A DNA stretch of 37,871 bases from an uncultured Collinsella sp. (GCA_934630375.1 CAKTVQ010000016.1:1-37871), one strand, 5' to 3'; positions 24,477-32,777 are shown, counted from the stretch's first letter. Made by a program: numbers and translations. The notes: generated by a model from the letters alone, not told the origin.

Positions 24477-25055
24477 ATGCCTGAGTCTTCTGGCCGTCCC
24501 CGTCGCATTGTCGTTGGCGTGTCTGGCGCCAGCGGTGCCGCGCTGGGCCTTGAGTGCCTCAAATGTCTGCGTCAGGCCGGTGCCGAGTCGGCGCTTGTCG
24601 TCACGCGCGGGGGAGAGATCACCATCGAGCAGGAGCTCGGCATGACGCTCGACGAGTATGCCACGCATGCCGATGTGGTCTACGACAACAAGAATATCGG
24701 CGCCGCCATCGCAAGCGGCACCTATCCGGTCGATGGCATGATCGTGGCACCCTGCTCCATGAAGACGCTCGCCGGCATCGCGAGCGGCTACAGCGACAAT
24801 CTGTTGCTGCGTGCGGCCGACGTGCAGATGAAAGAGCAGCGCCGCCTGGTACTCATGGTGCGCGAGACGCCCTTCAGCGCCATTCACGTCGACAACATGG
24901 CGCGCCTGGCGCGCGTACCGGGCGTCATGCTCATGCCGCCCATGCTCACGTTTTACAACGGCCCCGTCACGCTCGACGACGCGGTGCATCACATCGCCGC
25001 CAAGGCACTCGAGGCCGTCGGCGTGTCATGCGCAAACTATAAGCGCTGGTCATAG
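24477..25055 (+). CDS. ubiX: UbiX family flavin prenyltransferase
   Basis: The 192-residue protein joins a dimethylallyl group to reduced FMN, making the prFMN cofactor that the preceding UbiD enzyme needs. Diagnostic motifs: VVGVSGASGA (11-20) for phosphate and FMN binding, APCSMKTLAGIASGYSDNLL (90-109) and RETPFSAIHVDNM. The length is standard. It starts 33 bp after ubiD with AAGGAG in front, so the pair is clearly one transcript. In decarboxylase clusters this gene is often called lpdB, bsdB or pad1. A local UbiX dedicated to the AroY/LpdC-type enzyme is the usual plan for inducible phenolic-acid decarboxylation. Confidence 0.93.
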   Translation: MPESSGRPRRIVVGVSGASGAALGLECLKCLRQAGAESALVVTRGGEITIEQELGMTLDEYATHADVVYDNKNIGAAIASGTYPVDGMIVAPCSMKTLAGIASGYSDNLLLRAADVQMKEQRRLVLMVRETPFSAIHVDNMARLARVPGVMLMPPMLTFYNGPVTLDDAVHHIAAKALEAVGVSCANYKRWS

Positions 25056-25088
25056 GCGTCTTTAGGGTAGGATACGAGTAGTGTTTGA

Positions 25089-25118
25089 GCCCGCTGCCCC
25101 TGTGGGCGGCGGGCTTTG
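25089..25118 (+). terminator. Hairpin between ubiX and merR
   Basis: GCCCGCTGCCC (25089-25099) pairs with GGGCGGCGGGC (25104-25114) with one G-T pair and a 4-nt loop, followed by TTTGG. It could be a leaky terminator lowering merR expression relative to ubiD-ubiX. Confidence 0.55.
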
Positions 25119-25135
25119 GTGTGTCGGGAGGATCT

Positions 25136-26002
25136 ATGCAGACGGGCATGTATGCGATTAGCGAGATGGCGAGCTTGTTTAACGTTTCGCGCCAAACGCT
25201 CATCTATTACGACAAGATCGGTCTGTTTAAGCCCGCCGTGGTTAACGAAAAGGGCTACCGTTTCTATTCGCCCACGCAGATCCCGCTCATGCGTCTGATC
25301 TGCATGCTGCGCGACCTGGGGCTCGAACTCGACGAGATCGACCGTCTGACCTCGACGTTCGACATTGGCGAGATGACCGATCACCTGCGCTCACGGGTGC
25401 AGGCGCTCGATGAGCAGATCGCCGAGCTCAAAGCCGAGCGCGCGAGCGTGCAGGAGCGCCTGAGCTTTTACGACGAGGCGGTTTACTGGCGCGAGCGCGA
25501 GGGCAGGCCGGAGCTCAAGCAGTTTGAGCGCCGCTACGTGGTCTTTGAGGAGTTTCCAGGCGATATCGAGCGTGGCCGCTCGATGCTTCACCCCACGCTC
25601 ATGCGGGCGATTCTGCGCATGCGTACGTTGACGGGCACGCGCCCCATGCGCGGCTGGGGCGCCATGCTACGTCGCGAGGCACTGCATTCCGACGACCCCA
25701 TCGCCGGCGCCGGCTCCTTTGCCGTGCTGCCGCGCGGTGCCGAGGGGCTACTGCCGAGCGATCCCGCCGAGCTGGCAGAGATCGGCATCGAAGTGCTGCC
25801 CGAGGGCACGTATCTGTGCATGAGCCGCTGGGGTATGCCGTACGAGCCCGAGGGCATCCGCGCCATCGTTGCCTGCATGGACGAGCACGCGCTCCAGCCC
25901 ATCGGCAACGCCTTCGACTTTTGCTACCTCGATACCACGAGCTACGACGAGTCCCACCAAGAAGACTTCTGCTGCATCCAAGTCCCCGTTGTCCTCAAAT
26001 AA
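25136..26002 (+). CDS. MerR family transcriptional regulator with C-terminal effector domain
   Basis: The 288-residue protein opens with a MerR helix-turn-helix (YAISEMASLFNVSRQTLIYYDKIGLFKP, about 6-33) and wing (EKGYRFYSPTQ), then a coiled-coil dimer helix (about 75-115), then a ~165-residue domain resembling the GyrI/BmrR-type ligand-binding fold. That fold binds hydrophobic or aromatic ligands in known members. ATG 25136 follows GGGAGGA. Its place at the end of the decarboxylase operon makes it the likely regulator, perhaps sensing the phenolic acid. Whether it binds the motif shared at 20096 and 21238 is untested. A family A palindrome follows the stop codon. Confidence 0.87.
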   Translation: MQTGMYAISEMASLFNVSRQTLIYYDKIGLFKPAVVNEKGYRFYSPTQIPLMRLICMLRDLGLELDEIDRLTSTFDIGEMTDHLRSRVQALDEQIAELKAERASVQERLSFYDEAVYWREREGRPELKQFERRYVVFEEFPGDIERGRSMLHPTLMRAILRMRTLTGTRPMRGWGAMLRREALHSDDPIAGAGSFAVLPRGAEGLLPSDPAELAEIGIEVLPEGTYLCMSRWGMPYEPEGIRAIVACMDEHALQPIGNAFDFCYLDTTSYDESHQEDFCCIQVPVVLK

Positions 26003-26003
26003 C

Positions 26004-26066
26004 TTGCGGTGAAATAGTTCCTAAATAGCCTGAGTAATCGCACAAACGGGAACTATTCCACCGCAA
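26004..26066. repeat. Palindromic repeat family A, copy 2
   Basis: TTGCGGTGAAATAGTTCC (26004-26021) pairs with GGAACTATTCCACCGCAA (26049-26066) with one mismatch. The arms match the copy at 309-375; the loop is unrelated. It immediately follows the merR stop and probably terminates the operon. Confidence 0.82.
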
Positions 26067-26071
26067 CTTCG

Positions 26072-26102
26072 ATGTGACAAAGAGATAGTCCCTTTGTCAC
26101 AT
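26072..26102. repeat. Palindromic repeat family B, copy 2
   Basis: ATGTGACAAAG (26072-26082) pairs with CTTTGTCACAT (26092-26102). It directly abuts the family A copy. Confidence 0.8.
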
Positions 26103-26152
26103 TGACGAGCGGCACCGCGAGTTTGTTTTAAAGCGGAGGAGGCGGCTCATTT

Positions 26153-26232
26153 CTTATAAACTCGCATTATTTGCAAGTTTGTAAGGTAACATCTTATAAA
26201 CTTGTAAAATCTGCAAGTTTATAAGATGTTAC
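26153..26232. promoter_or_regulatory. Tandem palindromic operator upstream of DUF4143 ATPase
   Basis: Two 33-bp palindromes begin exactly 40 bp apart (26153-26185 and 26193-26225) and are identical at 27 of 33 positions. Both follow CTTATAAACT...GCAAGTTT-TAAG. The second extends to perfect 19-bp arms, GTAACATCTTATAAACTTG (26186-26204) with 26214-26232. The spacing of about four helical turns places both on one face of the DNA, as expected for co-operative binding. The sequence is much richer in A+T than its surroundings. It ends 26 bp before the start codon. Confidence 0.75.
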
Positions 26233-26258
26233 GTCTGGCCGGGCGCTAGGGAGACTCT

Positions 26259-27575
26259 ATGAACATCGTTCGCCGAAGCCGCTATCTTGATCGACTCATT
26301 GCTTTTCAGGATACCGACCTCATCAAAATCGTGACGGGTATACGCCGTTGCGGCAAATCCACGTTATTGGACATGATGAGGGAGCACCTGGCGCAACAGG
26401 GGGTGCCGGCCGAGCGTTTGCTGACCTTTAAGATGGAATCTCTAGAGTATGCGGGGATTACAGATTACCTGACGTTTTATCGCATGGTTCGGGAGCGCGT
26501 TGACGGTGTCGATCGCCCCTATCTGTTCTTTGACGAGCTCCAGAATGTCGAGGGCTGGGAAAAGGCGGTTAACTCGCTCCGAATCGATTTGCCGTGCGAT
26601 ATCTATGTCACGGGCTCCAATGCCTTTTTGCTATCGAGCGAGCTTGCAACGCTTATCTCGGGCCGGTATATCGAGGTCAAGATGCAGCCGCTCACGTTTG
26701 GCGAGTATCTTGATTTTCGCTCGATCGATGCGGTCGTTGCCGAAGGGCTTGACGAGAGGGCCGAGCTCGTTTCCAAGACGGGCGATCGCCTTAATTCAAA
26801 CACCGTGCTCGAGCAGTACATAACCTATGGCGGCATGCCGTTTCTGGCTCATGACGAGCCGAGACGCGAACCGTGCCGCGACTACATCCGCAGCCTCTAT
26901 CAGACGATTGTCGCGCGCGATATCCTATTGCGCGCGACGCGTAGAGGTCGCGGAGCTATCACCAAGCGCGACGTTCTCGAGCGGCTCTGTGCGTATCTGG
27001 CAGACAACATCTCCAATCAAACCTCGGTCAACAAAATCGTAGGGACGCTCAACGAATCATCGGGCGGTAAGACCAACGCATCGACGGTGTCGGCGTATAT
27101 TGACGCTCTGGAAGAGACGTACCTGTTTACCAAGGTAAAAAGGTATGACGTCAAGGGGCGGGAGCTTCTCAAGACAGGCGGTAAATATTACATAGCCGAT
27201 ACGGGAATCCGCAGCTATCTTGACGGATATAGAGGCAGCGATAGCGGAAGGATGCTCGAGAACGTTATCTACAACCAGCTTGTCTTTGAAGGATACGAAG
27301 TGTTTTGCGGCCATCTGCGCGCGGGGGAAATCGACTTTGTCGCAATCGGCGAGGGATCGGACCGTAAATATATCCAGGTTACCGAACGGATCGATGCCGA
27401 GGCGACCAGAGAGCGCGAGCTGCGACCGCTCAAACTAAACACGCTGGGAAAAATCCCTGATTCGTACGAGAAGATCCTGATCGTCAGGGATGGTGAGCAT
27501 CCAACAGACATCGACGGCATCAGAATCGTAGGGGCGGTCGACTTCTTGCTGAGAAACAAGATCGCCCACGGCTAA
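26259..27575 (+). CDS. AAA-family ATPase with DUF4143 domain
   Basis: The 438-residue protein has Walker A GIRRCGKST (27-35), Walker B YLFFDELQNV with Asp92-Glu93, and sensor VTGSNAFLL, followed by the DUF4143 C-terminal part (TGGKYYIADTGIRSYL, EIDFVA). This last part resembles a PD-(D/E)XK nuclease-like fold, with Glu-Ile-Asp-Phe as the core remnant. The cellular role of this common family is not known to me. GC content and codon use look lower than in the neighbours (more AT-ending codons such as AAA, ATA, GAT), which fits horizontal gain. ATG 26259 follows AGGGAG. It is flanked by palindromes on both sides and preceded by a tandem operator, so it looks like a self-contained cassette. Confidence 0.85.
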   Translation: MNIVRRSRYLDRLIAFQDTDLIKIVTGIRRCGKSTLLDMMREHLAQQGVPAERLLTFKMESLEYAGITDYLTFYRMVRERVDGVDRPYLFFDELQNVEGWEKAVNSLRIDLPCDIYVTGSNAFLLSSELATLISGRYIEVKMQPLTFGEYLDFRSIDAVVAEGLDERAELVSKTGDRLNSNTVLEQYITYGGMPFLAHDEPRREPCRDYIRSLYQTIVARDILLRATRRGRGAITKRDVLERLCAYLADNISNQTSVNKIVGTLNESSGGKTNASTVSAYIDALEETYLFTKVKRYDVKGRELLKTGGKYYIADTGIRSYLDGYRGSDSGRMLENVIYNQLVFEGYEVFCGHLRAGEIDFVAIGEGSDRKYIQVTERIDAEATRERELRPLKLNTLGKIPDSYEKILIVRDGEHPTDIDGIRIVGAVDFLLRNKIAHG

Positions 27576-27581
27576 ACGCAA

Positions 27582-27614
27582 AATGTGACAAAGGGATAGT
27601 CCCTTTGTTACATT
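27582..27614. repeat. Palindromic repeat family B, copy 3
   Basis: AATGTGACAAAGGG pairs with CCCTTTGTTACATT with one mismatch. It follows the ATPase gene by 6 bp. With the copy at 26072 it brackets the ATPase cassette. Confidence 0.82.
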
Positions 27615-27689
27615 CCATGCGAGCCGCCGTGCCATCTGGGGGTATAAGGCTGGCAAGTGTTTATTTGCGAGGCCAAGGGGGCGCCCCGT

Positions 27690-28559
27690 ATGGATATTGA
27701 TAACTTTGAATGGTGGTATAGCGAGGGAGAGGCTCCGGACGAAGAGTGGGACGAGCCCGCGCCGCGTGACGTGTCGAGCGACGAGGACGAGACCGGCAAC
27801 GTCGTCGCCGCCGACTCGGACGCCGCCCTCGACCCCGTCGAGCCCCTAACCTTTGAACAGGCCTGGGCCCAGGCCGAGGCAGACGAGGCCAAGGCCGACG
27901 CTACGGCCACGCTCGGCGAGCCAGCCGACATGTCCATCTCGCCGGCAAAGACCCCGCAACCTCGCCATACCATCGACCCCGACAGCACGGCATCCTTCAG
28001 CATTCTCGACGTGCCCTCGCAGGGTGCTCAGGCGCCCGCGCCCACACGTCGCCCCAATCTGTCTCGCGAGGAAGATGCAGGACGTCGCTCGCCGCTCGGC
28101 CCCATCCTTATCGCCTTCATGGCCGGCGTCATCGCTTGCTCGGCGATCGGAAATGTCTGGAGCCACGTGGAGCAACAGCGCAAAGACGCCGCCAAGGTCG
28201 AGATGTCTGTCGAGCAATCGCTCAGCCGTACGCGCTCGGTGCATGTGGCGGTCGAGGTCAAGGACGGTGCGACATGGGACACCGCCCGCGGAGACAGCCA
28301 GATGCTCATCCATATCGTGGGCCGCACACTCAGGGGGCAGGCGATTGACGAGTATCAATATGTCAACTCCGCTGGTGACGGCATCGAACTCAAGCCCGGC
28401 GACTACGAGCTTACGGTCGACGAGCCGCCCGTCGCCACCGATGGCACGCGCTTCCGCGCCTCAAAGCGCATGGTTCCCGTGAGTTTTAATTCACAGGCGC
28501 CCGATACGATCGATAGCACGCCGCAGGGCGGGTTCGACCTTTACGCAATCGCTCAATAA
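27690..28559 (+). CDS. Single-pass membrane protein of unknown function
   Basis: I do not recognise a family. The 289-residue protein has a long, very acidic, probably disordered N-terminal part (1-130; start MDIDNFEWWY, many Asp/Glu/Pro/Ala), one transmembrane helix (about 136-156, LGPILIAFMAGVIACSAIGNVW) after RR, a short coiled segment, and a C-terminal domain (about 185-289) rich in beta-type sequence with DYELTVDEPPV. With Arg residues before the helix, the acidic part should be cytoplasmic and the C-terminal domain outside. The start is ATG 27690, after AAGGGG. A GTG at 27657 would add 11 residues. It is transcribed alone, between the ATPase and the epimerase gene. Confidence 0.72.
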   Translation: MDIDNFEWWYSEGEAPDEEWDEPAPRDVSSDEDETGNVVAADSDAALDPVEPLTFEQAWAQAEADEAKADATATLGEPADMSISPAKTPQPRHTIDPDSTASFSILDVPSQGAQAPAPTRRPNLSREEDAGRRSPLGPILIAFMAGVIACSAIGNVWSHVEQQRKDAAKVEMSVEQSLSRTRSVHVAVEVKDGATWDTARGDSQMLIHIVGRTLRGQAIDEYQYVNSAGDGIELKPGDYELTVDEPPVATDGTRFRASKRMVPVSFNSQAPDTIDSTPQGGFDLYAIAQ

Positions 28560-28638
28560 CTGCGCCTGCCGCTTCTCCTTGCCGCCAAGAGTGGGACAAT
28601 AGCCCTCGACACTGTTGTTTACTTTTGGAGGAAGTAGC

Positions 28639-29532
28639 ATGTCTACCGTCACTACCATCAAGCGCGGCGGCCTCACCGCGGCCATCGATTCCATGGGCGC
28701 CCAGCTCACGAGCCTTGCCCTCAACGGCAACGAGTATCTGTGGCAGGGTGACCCGGCATTTTGGGGCAAGCATGCGCCTATCCTGTTCCCCATTGTGGGC
28801 TCGCTGCGCAACAACACGGCGACGTCTGCGGCTGGCACCTGCGAGATGCCGCGCCACGGCCTCGCGCGCATCGTCGAGCACAAGCTGGTCGAGGTTTCGG
28901 AGGACGGCTCCTCGGTAACGTACGAGATCACTGACACGCCCGAGTCGCTCAAGGCGTTCCCGTTCCACTTTAAGCTCAACATGACCTATGCCCTGACTGG
29001 TGACGCCACGCTTACCCAGACCTTTGCCGTCACCAATACCGGCGACGTGGACCTGCCGTTCTCGGTGGGCGGCCACCCCGCATTTAACGTGCCCGCCCCC
29101 GGTGCCGAGGACGAGGCGTTCGAGGATTACGAGCTGGCGTTTACCGAGGCTTGGACTAACGAGGCTCCCATCATCACGCCCGACGGTCTTATGACGTTTG
29201 AGGGTAGCTACAAGGCTCCCGATAACTCGGACGTGCTGCCCATCACGCACCGCAGCTTCGATAACGACGCCATCATGTTCACCGATACCCCGGGCTCCAC
29301 GCTCACGCTGCGCGGTCGCAAGTCGGGCCACGGCGTCAAGATCGACTTTGAGGGCTTTAAGTACATCGGCGTGTGGTCTGCCGCCAACGACGCTCCGTTT
29401 GTGGCGCTCGAGCCTTGGACCGGCCACACTACCATGGACACCGAGGACGACGTCTTTGAGCACAAGGTCAACACCATTACGCTGGCGCCGGGCGCTACCG
29501 ACACCCGTTCCTTTAGCGTCACCCTGCTCTAG
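28639..29532 (+). CDS. Aldose 1-epimerase family protein (LacX-like)
   Basis: The 297-residue protein has the galactose-mutarotase fold. Visible marks: GAQLTSLALNGNEYLWQGDP at the start, the substrate-binding Arg/His region EMPRHGLAR, GGHPAFNVP with the probable catalytic His, and FVALEPWTGH with the catalytic Glu. This is the short LacX branch that interconverts sugar anomers or hexose-6-phosphate anomers in the cytoplasm. ATG 28639 follows GGAGGA. The gene stands alone. A structured repeat element begins at its stop codon. Confidence 0.87.
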   Translation: MSTVTTIKRGGLTAAIDSMGAQLTSLALNGNEYLWQGDPAFWGKHAPILFPIVGSLRNNTATSAAGTCEMPRHGLARIVEHKLVEVSEDGSSVTYEITDTPESLKAFPFHFKLNMTYALTGDATLTQTFAVTNTGDVDLPFSVGGHPAFNVPAPGAEDEAFEDYELAFTEAWTNEAPIITPDGLMTFEGSYKAPDNSDVLPITHRSFDNDAIMFTDTPGSTLTLRGRKSGHGVKIDFEGFKYIGVWSAANDAPFVALEPWTGHTTMDTEDDVFEHKVNTITLAPGATDTRSFSVTLL

Positions 29533-29700
29533 AGGTTCCACCGTTCTAACGAACGGCGGGCCGGTCGACGCTGCGCGCTACCCAGAGCGACAATTTGTCA
29601 TTCAAAAGGCATGGCATGACCAGAAGGTCTATGCCTTGCCTTTTTCATGCCAACTTGTTCGCTCTGGGCGGCGCTCGCTGGCATTGCCAAAACATCGACG
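29533..29700. repeat. Structured ~165-bp repeat element (family F), copy 1
   Basis: It begins at the aldose epimerase stop codon. Hairpin 1: CCGTTC-TAAC-GAACGG (29541-29556). Conserved CGACGCTGC. Long stem: CCCAGAGCGA (29581-29590) with TCGCTCTGGG (29659-29668), extended by GCGC/GCGC. Inner hairpin: GGCATGACC-AGAA-GGTCTATGCC (29613-29634) followed by a T-rich stretch. End block: CTCGCTGGCATTGCCAAAAC. About 85 percent identical to the copy at 35551. Confidence 0.85.
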
Positions 29701-29812
29701 CTCCCAATGACTACCGTGTGTCTATTAATTTTTCGAGCTTGTGCTGCGCTGCTGGTCGCTGGCGTATATCCTGTTAAGTCGTCAGCATACGATTCAACAG
29801 GGAAGGCAGATT

Positions 29813-30739
29813 ATGCATTCTCCCCATCAACGCGACGCGCATCCACAGCCGGTATGCAGCCGTCGCATCTTTTTGGGTAGCGCTCTCGCTGCGAGCGCTT
29901 CTGTCGTCGCCGGCGCACTTGCCGGTTGCCAGCGCCCCTCCACGCTGGAAGTAGTTCAGCCCACGACGGGCGGCGGTCGCGACGACCTGTCCGATTCCGT
30001 GATCGGCAAGGACAAGATCCGCATCGGCATGGAGGCGGCCTACGCTCCGTACAACTGGCAGGTCTCCGAGGCCAGCGAGTTCACGATCCCCATCGACAAC
30101 GTGCAGGGCGCCTATGCCGATGGCTACGACGTGCAGATCGCCAAGATCGTCTGCAAGGCTCTCGGCGGCGAGCCCGTCGCCGTCAAGCAGAGCTTCTCGG
30201 GCCTTATCGATTCGCTCAACAACGGTCAGATCGACCTCATCATTGCCGGCATGAGCGCCACGCCCGAGCGCGAGGAGTCCGTCGGCTTTTCCGACCCGTA
30301 CTTCATTGGTTACTTTGGCCTGTTCGTAAAAGAGGGCTCGCCCTACCAAAACGCCACCAAGCTCAGCGATTTCAGCGGTGCCACGGTGCTCGGTCAAAAG
30401 GACACCATGCTCGACACTGTCATTGACGAGATCCCGGGCGTTGTGCACAAAAACCCGGTCGACTCCGTTCCCACGGTGTTCTCGAACCTGCTGCAGGGCA
30501 CCTGTGACGCCGTGACCTACAACACCGAGAACGAGAAGGGCTATATGGCCCAAAACCCGGGTATTGTCCCCATTCATTTTGCCGAAGGCGAGGGCTTTAA
30601 GCAGGAGGTCACGGCAAATGTCGGTTGCCGCAAGGGCTCGGACAAACTGCTTAAGCTCATCGACAAGACACTCAAGGGCATTAGCCAGGAGGAGCGCGAC
30701 CAAATGTGGGACGCGTGCCTCGATCGTCAGCCGGCATAG
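29813..30739 (+). CDS. Amino-acid ABC transporter substrate-binding lipoprotein
   Basis: The 308-residue extracellular solute-binding protein (family 3) captures a polar amino acid for the permease and ATPase that follow. The signal region CSRRIFLGSALAASAS matches a twin-arginine motif and ends in the lipobox LAGC, so it is probably exported folded and anchored by lipid at the Cys near residue 39. Binding-fold marks: IRIGMEAAYAPYNW, GYDVQIAKIVCKALG, LIDSLNNGQIDLIIAGMSAT and ERxESVGFSDPY. An insert (VSEASEFTIPIDNVQGAYAD) is longer than in many homologues. ATG 29813 follows GGAAGG. The permease starts 9 bp after its stop codon. Confidence 0.9.
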   Translation: MHSPHQRDAHPQPVCSRRIFLGSALAASASVVAGALAGCQRPSTLEVVQPTTGGGRDDLSDSVIGKDKIRIGMEAAYAPYNWQVSEASEFTIPIDNVQGAYADGYDVQIAKIVCKALGGEPVAVKQSFSGLIDSLNNGQIDLIIAGMSATPEREESVGFSDPYFIGYFGLFVKEGSPYQNATKLSDFSGATVLGQKDTMLDTVIDEIPGVVHKNPVDSVPTVFSNLLQGTCDAVTYNTENEKGYMAQNPGIVPIHFAEGEGFKQEVTANVGCRKGSDKLLKLIDKTLKGISQEERDQMWDACLDRQPA

Positions 30740-30748
30740 GGAGGCAGC

Positions 30749-31897
30749 ATGAAAACCATCAATCGTCTGGCCTCCTTTATCAAGGCCGACCACCGTTATG
30801 TGTACCTGGGCACGAGCGTTATCGCGGCGCTCGGCCTGGCGTTTAGCCAGCGCAACCCCACACCACTGAGCTTCCTGGCTCCCACGGGCGTGTTCCAAGA
30901 TTGCCTTTGGGCGATTCTGTGGGCCTGGCTCGTCGTGTCGGCGGCGGCGCTGGTCACCAAGCTCATGCACTGGAGCGACTATCGCGAAAAGTCGCCGTTC
31001 GCTTCCGAGCGTTGCCGCCGTGGCGCACGCCTGGGCAGCTACGTCGTGGTCGCCATCGCGGTGATCTTTTTCGTGGACCGCTGCGTCATGTCGTTTATCG
31101 ACCTGGTGCAGGTGAGCATTGTCTCGGACTCCAACCCCAGCGACTTTTTGTCGAGCCTGGTCTACATGACCTACAAGAGCGGCGACTTCTTCATCCGTGG
31201 CATCGAGATCACCATCGCGCTTGCCACCTTCGGCACGGTCATCGCATTCTTCCTGGCGCTGCTCTTTGTGTTCCTGCGTATTCAGACCTTCGACCGCGTA
31301 GACAACGACCTGGTGCGCTTCTTTAAGAGCATCGGCCGCGGCTTTGCGACCGTCTACTCCACCATCGTGCGCGGCACGCCCATGATGGTCCAGGGCCTGC
31401 TCATCTATTACGCGGGCTTCACCGTTTTGCGCGGCATGGGCTTCGAGACTGCCCAGGCCAACCAGATTTGGAGCACCTTCACCGCCGGCCTTGTCACCAT
31501 CTCGCTCAACTCTACCGCCTACATGATGGAGGTCCTGCGCGGCGGCATCGAGTCGATCGACCCCGGCCAGGCCGAGGCGGCGCGCTCGCTGGGCTTGTCG
31601 CAGTGGCAGGCCATGCGCAAGGTCGTGTTCCCCCAGGGCATTAAAAACGCGATCCCGGCGCTCACCAACGAGCTCATCATCAACATCAAGGATTCGTCGG
31701 TGCTCTCGGTCATCGGCGTGTTCGACCTCATGTATGCCACCACCACCGTCGCCGGCGTGTACTACCGCCAGATGGAGGTCTACTGCGTGGCGCTCGTGGT
31801 CTATCTGATCCTGACGCTCGTGGCGAGCCGCCTGCTCGAGGCCTTTGGCAAAAAGCTCGGCGCCGAGGCTCCTGCCACGCTGCCCAGCTCTAACTAG
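30749..31897 (+). CDS. Amino-acid ABC transporter permease (HisM type) with N-terminal extension
   Basis: The 382-residue membrane protein has a standard polar amino-acid permease domain at about 145-370, with the EAA loop [20 protein letters not shown] that docks on the ATPase, RGTPMMVQ, and the late motif [18 protein letters not shown]. The first ~145 residues are extra; they carry about three hydrophobic segments (about 17-33, 52-71, 97-112) that typical ~220-residue permeases lack. A single permease gene implies a homodimer. ATG 30749 follows GGGAGG. It sits between the binding-protein gene and the ATPase gene in a tight operon. Confidence 0.9.
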   Translation: MKTINRLASFIKADHRYVYLGTSVIAALGLAFSQRNPTPLSFLAPTGVFQDCLWAILWAWLVVSAAALVTKLMHWSDYREKSPFASERCRRGARLGSYVVVAIAVIFFVDRCVMSFIDLVQVSIVSDSNPSDFLSSLVYMTYKSGDFFIRGIEITIALATFGTVIAFFLALLFVFLRIQTFDRVDNDLVRFFKSIGRGFATVYSTIVRGTPMMVQGLLIYYAGFTVLRGMGFETAQANQIWSTFTAGLVTISLNSTAYMMEVLRGGIESIDPGQAEAARSLGLSQWQAMRKVVFPQGIKNAIPALTNELIINIKDSSVLSVIGVFDLMYATTTVAGVYYRQMEVYCVALVVYLILTLVASRLLEAFGKKLGAEAPATLPSSN

Positions 31898-31919
31898 GCT
31901 TAAGACGAGGAGAATCATC

Positions 31920-32705
31920 ATGGCAGATACCGCCACTACCGGCACCGCGGCCGCCGCACAGACCAATGAGCCGCTCATCCGCGTCGAGGGCCTGCGCAAG
32001 AGCTTCGGCTCGCTTGAGGTGCTCAAGGGCATCGACCTGTCCGTTAACCCCGGCGAGGTCGTCACCATCATCGGCGCCTCGGGCTCGGGCAAGTCGACCT
32101 TCCTGCGCTGCCTCAACCTGCTCGAGACCCCGGACGCGGGCCACATCTGGTTCCATGGCCAGGACCTCACGGCCGAGCGCTGCAATATCAATAAACTCCG
32201 CGAGGACATCGGCATGGTGTTCCAGGGCTTTAACCTGTTCAACAACATGGACGTGCTCGACAACTGCACGCTCGCGCCCGTCACGCTCAAAAAGATGAGC
32301 AAGGCCGAGGCCGAGAAGGTCGCGATGGAGCATCTGACGAGCGTGGGGCTCGAGAAGTTCGCGCACGCCGCCGTGGGTCGCCTGTCCGGCGGCCAAAAAC
32401 AGCGCGTGGCCATCGCTCGTGCCCTGTGCATGAATCCGCAGATCATGCTGTTCGACGAGCCGACCTCCGCACTCGACCCCGAGATCGTGGGAGAGGTGCT
32501 CGAGGTCATGCGCAAGCTCGCTGCCGACGGCATGACCATGGTCGTCGTCACGCACGAGATGGCTTTTGCCCGCACGGTGTCCGACCGCGTGGTCTTTATG
32601 GACAAGGGCGTGGTGCTCGAGGATGCGGCACCGGCCGAGCTCTTCGGCAACCCCAAACACCAGCGCACCCGCGAGTTCCTCTCGCGTTATCTCGAGGACA
32701 AATAA
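31920..32705 (+). CDS. Amino-acid ABC transporter ATP-binding protein (GlnQ type)
   Basis: The 261-residue ATPase powers the preceding permease. Walker A is GASGSGKST, the Q-loop [10 protein letters not shown], the signature LSGGQKQR, Walker [13 protein letters not shown] with catalytic Glu, and the H-loop VVTHEM: the standard GlnQ/HisP set. The first ~18 residues (Thr/Ala-rich) are extra. ATG 31920 follows GAGGAG and lies 22 bp after the permease stop codon. Binding protein, permease and ATPase form one operon; the solute is a polar amino acid, not further defined by sequence. Confidence 0.95.
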   Translation: MADTATTGTAAAAQTNEPLIRVEGLRKSFGSLEVLKGIDLSVNPGEVVTIIGASGSGKSTFLRCLNLLETPDAGHIWFHGQDLTAERCNINKLREDIGMVFQGFNLFNNMDVLDNCTLAPVTLKKMSKAEAEKVAMEHLTSVGLEKFAHAAVGRLSGGQKQRVAIARALCMNPQIMLFDEPTSALDPEIVGEVLEVMRKLAADGMTMVVVTHEMAFARTVSDRVVFMDKGVVLEDAAPAELFGNPKHQRTREFLSRYLEDK

Positions 32706-32729
32706 CCGACTGCAAACGCTTACGTGGCA

Positions 32730-32755
32730 GGGCCGCTCCGGTGGGGCGGCCCTTG
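32730..32755 (+). terminator. GC-rich hairpin after amino-acid ABC operon
   Basis: GGGCCGCTCC (32730-32739) pairs with GGGGCGGCCC (32743-32752) around a 3-nt loop, followed by TTGT. The T run is weak, so read-through into the M20 peptidase gene is likely. Confidence 0.6.
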
Positions 32756-32777
32756 TCGTCACAATCGAAAGGATGTC

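Noticed and set aside
29774..32668. Long minus-strand open frame across the amino-acid importer
   Set aside because: It is a shadow of the binding protein, permease and ATPase genes; no ribosome site and no family features.
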